Part shown: positions 6,767 through 8,888 of the stretch, piece after piece
Layout: the number at the start of each line of letters is the position of its first letter
Numbering within the stretch: the first letter of the stretch is position 1
Source of the DNA: Acidobacteriaceae bacterium
Lineage (GTDB): Bacteria; Acidobacteriota; Terriglobia; Terriglobales; Acidobacteriaceae
Direction of reading: 5' to 3'
Length of the DNA: 8,888 bases
Assembly: GCA_003156235.1 (NCBI GenBank)
Contig: PMGP01000066.1
Span: 1-8,888, forward strand
Made by a program: the position numbers and the translations under genes
The notes under the pieces: model-generated
Database searches by the model: none
What the model was told of the DNA's origin: nothing
The model's input: the letters and a program-made list of their open reading frames with translations, nothing else

Positions 6767-7323
6767 TGTGCTCCAGTTTCCCTTGAAAAGATTTCGCGGG
6801 CCGGGATACCGGCAACCGTCTGATTGGGCGGTACGGACCGCACCACTACGGAATTGGCGCCAACAATTACGTTATCGCCGATGGCTATACCGCCGAGAAT
6901 CTTGCAGCCGGCTCCCAGCACCACGCTGTCGCCAACTTCGGGCCGATTAGCAGAATCAAACCCCAACCCCATTTTCTTGGCGCCCAGCGTAACTCCCTGA
7001 TAGATGATCGCATTAGCTCCAATTTTTACCGCTCCGATGACAGTCCCGGATGTGTGTGCAAAGAAGACGCCCGGTCCAATCTCGCAGCGCGGCGTCACCT
7101 CAATGCCGAACAGCACAATGTTAAGGTATGTAATCAAGTTGGGCAGGAACGGAACGCGATTCAGCAAGGCCGCCCTGCTAAAGCGGCACAACACGACGGG
7201 CAGAAAACGGTGATGTGCCAAGCGGCAGAGGAAGCGAAGGAAAGTCGGTTGGATCGCCGGGCTTCCCTCCAGCGCGTAGTGCCGCGCTAAATCGCTATAT
7301 AGTAGTTGTTTTAGATTCAACAT
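6763..7323 (-). CDS. Serine-acetyltransferase-like hexapeptide acyltransferase, probably a sugar O-acetyltransferase
   Basis: Left-handed beta-helix acyltransferase of 186 residues, resembling CysE but about 90 residues shorter because most of the N-terminal helical domain is missing. Hexapeptide repeats run from about 74 to 165, with GPGVFFAHTSGTVIG at 83-97, YQGVTLGAKKMG at 108-119, GAGCKILGGIAIGDNVIVGA at 137-156, and VAGIPAREI at 170-178. The catalytic His of CysE aligns with H90. The CysE residues that hold serine or cysteine (Asp157 and Arg192-His193 in the E. coli/Haemophilus numbering I recall) align with Ala89 and Asn126-Arg127, so another acceptor is likely. The start lies 29 bp inside the end of the epimerase gene, with GGAAGG only 2-3 bases upstream; no other Met is near. 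The glycosyltransferase follows with a 4-bp overlap. I infer a sugar hydroxyl as acceptor. Confidence 0.85.
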   Translation of the reverse strand: MLNLKQLLYSDLARHYALEGSPAIQPTFLRFLCRLAHHRFLPVVLCRFSRAALLNRVPFLPNLITYLNIVLFGIEVTPRCEIGPGVFFAHTSGTVIGAVKIGANAIIYQGVTLGAKKMGLGFDSANRPEVGDSVVLGAGCKILGGIAIGDNVIVGANSVVVRSVPPNQTVAGIPAREIFSRETGAQ

Positions 7324-8464
7324 GCCCTTCCATCAAGCCGCGTGCGAGCAGTTCCTGAGTGGCCGTGTTAAGACGGTCAGGCTCGACCTGCTGCGTTCGC
7401 ACCCAGGCGACAAATCGATCCAGCCCCTGTTCCAGCGAAACTTCGGGAACAAATCCCAGCTTTGCCCGAATCGTGCTCATGTCGGCGTAGCCGTGTCGAA
7501 TATCGCCGAACCGGTATTGACCGGAGACGACCATCTGGGTTTCACCTCCAAGGCGCTCCTTCAGCAGAAGAGCGATGCGCGCAACGCTTGTCGGAAAACC
7601 CGAGCCGACATTCAATGTGCAACCGTTCCCTTCTTCAGAGAGCAGCCCGAGAACGACCGCACGCGCGACATCGGATACGTGCACGAAGTCCCTGCTCTCC
7701 TGAGCATCTTCGTAGAGGTTAATAGTCTGTCCTTGGCGCAATTGGTTGGAGAAGATCGAGAGAATTCCTGTGTAGGGATTCTTGAGCGACTGACCTTCGC
7801 CATAGACGTTTTGGAACCGGAAGATCACCGCCGGAATCCCAAGGGCTTGTGAGGCGATACGAATCAAGTGCTCCTGTGCCAATTTCGTAGCCGCATAGAT
7901 TGAGGCTGGAGTCGTCTCCGCAGACTCGGGCGTGGCCGTTGCGCTAATCGTCCCACGACATTTTGGGCACAATGGCTCCCATTGCCGCAGGCGAAACATT
8001 GATTCAGAACGCGCGGGCGGATACACCAAGCCGCAGCGCTCACACATATACGCGCCCTCACCGTACACTGAGCGCGATGACGCTAGAACCACCTTAGCCA
8101 CGTTGTGCTTGTGATTGGCCAGATAATCGAGCAACGATGCGGTGCCGCCGACGTTTGTCTCCGTATACCGGGAGATTTCGTACATGGATTGGCCGGTCCC
8201 GGTCTCGGCCGCCAGGTGAACGACGCAGCTGACGTCCACCAGCGTCCTGGCCCAAACGCCGGGCTCGCGCACATCGCCCCGAACGATCTCTACCAGAGGA
8301 TGCCTGAGAAGCGCCAAGGACGACAGATCAGGAACTGCTCCATGGATCTGCGGGCTTAGATTGTCGAGCAACTTCACCTGATGTCCCTGCTCGACAAGCA
8401 ATCTGGCGGTTTGAAGTCCGATGAAACCAAGACCACCGGTGATAAGTATTTTGTCTTCTTTCAT
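7295..8464 (-). CDS. NAD-dependent nucleotide-sugar epimerase with zinc-ribbon insert (WbiB-like, dTDP-L-rhamnose 4-epimerase candidate)
   Basis: Extended short-chain dehydrogenase/reductase of 389 residues. Seen: Rossmann motif ITGGLGFIG at 8-16, LAAETGTGQSMY at 84-95, Ser130 in ASSRSVYGEG, and the catalytic pair Y190-K194 in YAATK. FRFQNVYGEGQSLKNPYTGI is at 215-234 and YEDAQESRDFVHVSDV at 251-266. Between the Ser and the Tyr sits an insert with two CxxC pairs, C141-C144 and C166-C169, expected to bind zinc. This insert and the following motifs resemble WbiB of Burkholderia thailandensis, which I recall as making dTDP-6-deoxy-L-talose from dTDP-L-rhamnose. That fits the presence of rmlB in the cluster, but substrate assignment is inference. 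The ATG at 8464 is chosen because GGAGAG lies about 7 bases upstream and the Rossmann motif begins right after it; an open frame extends to 8626 without family resemblance. Confidence 0.88.
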   Translation of the reverse strand: MKEDKILITGGLGFIGLQTARLLVEQGHQVKLLDNLSPQIHGAVPDLSSLALLRHPLVEIVRGDVREPGVWARTLVDVSCVVHLAAETGTGQSMYEISRYTETNVGGTASLLDYLANHKHNVAKVVLASSRSVYGEGAYMCERCGLVYPPARSESMFRLRQWEPLCPKCRGTISATATPESAETTPASIYAATKLAQEHLIRIASQALGIPAVIFRFQNVYGEGQSLKNPYTGILSIFSNQLRQGQTINLYEDAQESRDFVHVSDVARAVVLGLLSEEGNGCTLNVGSGFPTSVARIALLLKERLGGETQMVVSGQYRFGDIRHGYADMSTIRAKLGFVPEVSLEQGLDRFVAWVRTQQVEPDRLNTATQELLARGLMEGHVESKTTTI

Positions 8465-8547
8465 CAGAACTCTCCAATTCGAGTGGTGTGTGTTACTGAT
8501 CCCTTTATGTATATTCGCCGCGCCTTGCAGATATAACCTGACGTTCA

Positions 8548-8888
8548 CTATACTGCCAAACGTTGGCTGACGGATTGTTTCCAACTCTCCATGCGATATT
8601 TCCGCGAATAAAACAGCCTTCTGCAAAGAAATCTGAAGCAGATCTTAAAATGGCAGAGGCTTCCTCCGACCCTCCATAGCTGGTAGATCAAACGACGCAT
8701 AAGTCTTGCCGTCAGCGCCACACGTGCTACCGACCCCATCCACTCATCATAGGCTGCCTCCTCTGCACGACAAGTATCTACGTATCGGCTTGCGGTAGAA
8801 AGGTTTTTCAAGTCATAACCTGACACCTCATGCTCGACTTGAATGTCTCCAGCGACAAATACTTGTAGGTTCTGGCAGTGTAGACGGT
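8548..8888 (-). CDS. C-terminal end of an unidentified protein (cut by window edge), possibly a glycosyltransferase
   Basis: One minus-strand frame is open from the right window edge to a TAG at 8548, giving 113 residues and no start that must be used, so a longer gene probably enters from outside. The visible part begins near residues VFVAGDIQVEHEVSGYDLKN, then becomes rich in Arg, Tyr and aromatic residues. A His-x-Val-Ser-Gly stretch followed by a Tyr/Arg helix is reminiscent of the tail of many family 2 glycosyltransferases, but this is a weak resemblance. The next gene in the direction of transcription, the epimerase, starts 83 bp further on. A GTG at 8826 could start a 92-residue protein, but the frame continues to the edge with sensible codons, so I favour a truncated longer gene. 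Confidence 0.5.
   Translation of the reverse strand, partial: RLHCQNLQVFVAGDIQVEHEVSGYDLKNLSTASRYVDTCRAEEAAYDEWMGSVARVALTARLMRRLIYQLWRVGGSLCHFKICFRFLCRRLFYSRKYRMESWKQSVSQRLAV

Noticed and set aside
8530..8559. TTGGCA-18-TATATC on the minus strand as a promoter for the epimerase gene
   Set aside because: The -35 part lies in the coding end of the previous gene, the spacing is 18 bp and the -10 box matches at only four positions; too weak to list.
8465..8626. 54-codon N-terminal extension of the epimerase
   Set aside because: The extension overlaps the end of the preceding gene, has no family resemblance, and the internal ATG at 8464 has a good ribosome-binding sequence directly before the Rossmann motif.
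1..8888. CRISPR arrays, tRNA or rRNA genes, insertion sequences, phage or defence genes
   Set aside because: No regularly spaced repeats, transposase motifs, tRNA-like folds or defence-family motifs were seen on either strand.

Overview
This window lies inside a bacterial surface-polysaccharide gene cluster (O-antigen, capsule or exopolysaccharide). Every gene I can support is on the minus strand, so transcription runs from right to left. Both window edges cut a gene, so the cluster continues on both sides. No flippase, polymerase or ABC exporter is visible here. The organism is probably a Gram-negative or similar bacterium of medium GC content; nothing in the window fixes the phylum.

Right block (8888 down to 5825): the C-terminal end of an unidentified protein (possibly a family 2 glycosyltransferase); a nucleotide-sugar epimerase with a four-cysteine zinc-ribbon-like insert, resembling WbiB-type dTDP-L-rhamnose 4-epimerases; a short serine-acetyltransferase-like hexapeptide acyltransferase; and a family 2 glycosyltransferase. 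The last three overlap end to start and should be translated together.

Break (5824 down to 5479): about 345 bp without a convincing gene. It holds a perfect small inverted repeat just after the glycosyltransferase stop, a pair of 12-bp direct repeats, and a candidate sigma-70 promoter between those repeats.

Left block (5478 down to 1): a GNAT acetyltransferase, a TylF-family methyltransferase, a DegT/StrS aminotransferase, a transketolase split into N- and C-terminal subunits, a PglC/WcaJ-type polyprenyl-phosphate sugar-1-phosphate transferase, and the N-terminal part of RmlB (dTDP-glucose 4,6-dehydratase). Aminotransferase, both transketolase subunits and sugar transferase are joined by three successive 4-bp stop/start overlaps.

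How they may work together (inference): RmlB begins the dTDP-6-deoxysugar route and the epimerase could turn dTDP-L-rhamnose into dTDP-6-deoxy-L-talose. The aminotransferase and split transketolase look like a dedicated sugar-building unit, possibly for an amino or chain-altered sugar. The PglC-like enzyme would load the first sugar phosphate onto undecaprenyl phosphate, the glycosyltransferase(s) would extend the repeat unit, and two acyltransferases and a methyltransferase would decorate it. The most noteworthy item is the coupled aminotransferase / split transketolase / sugar transferase unit, whose product I cannot name.
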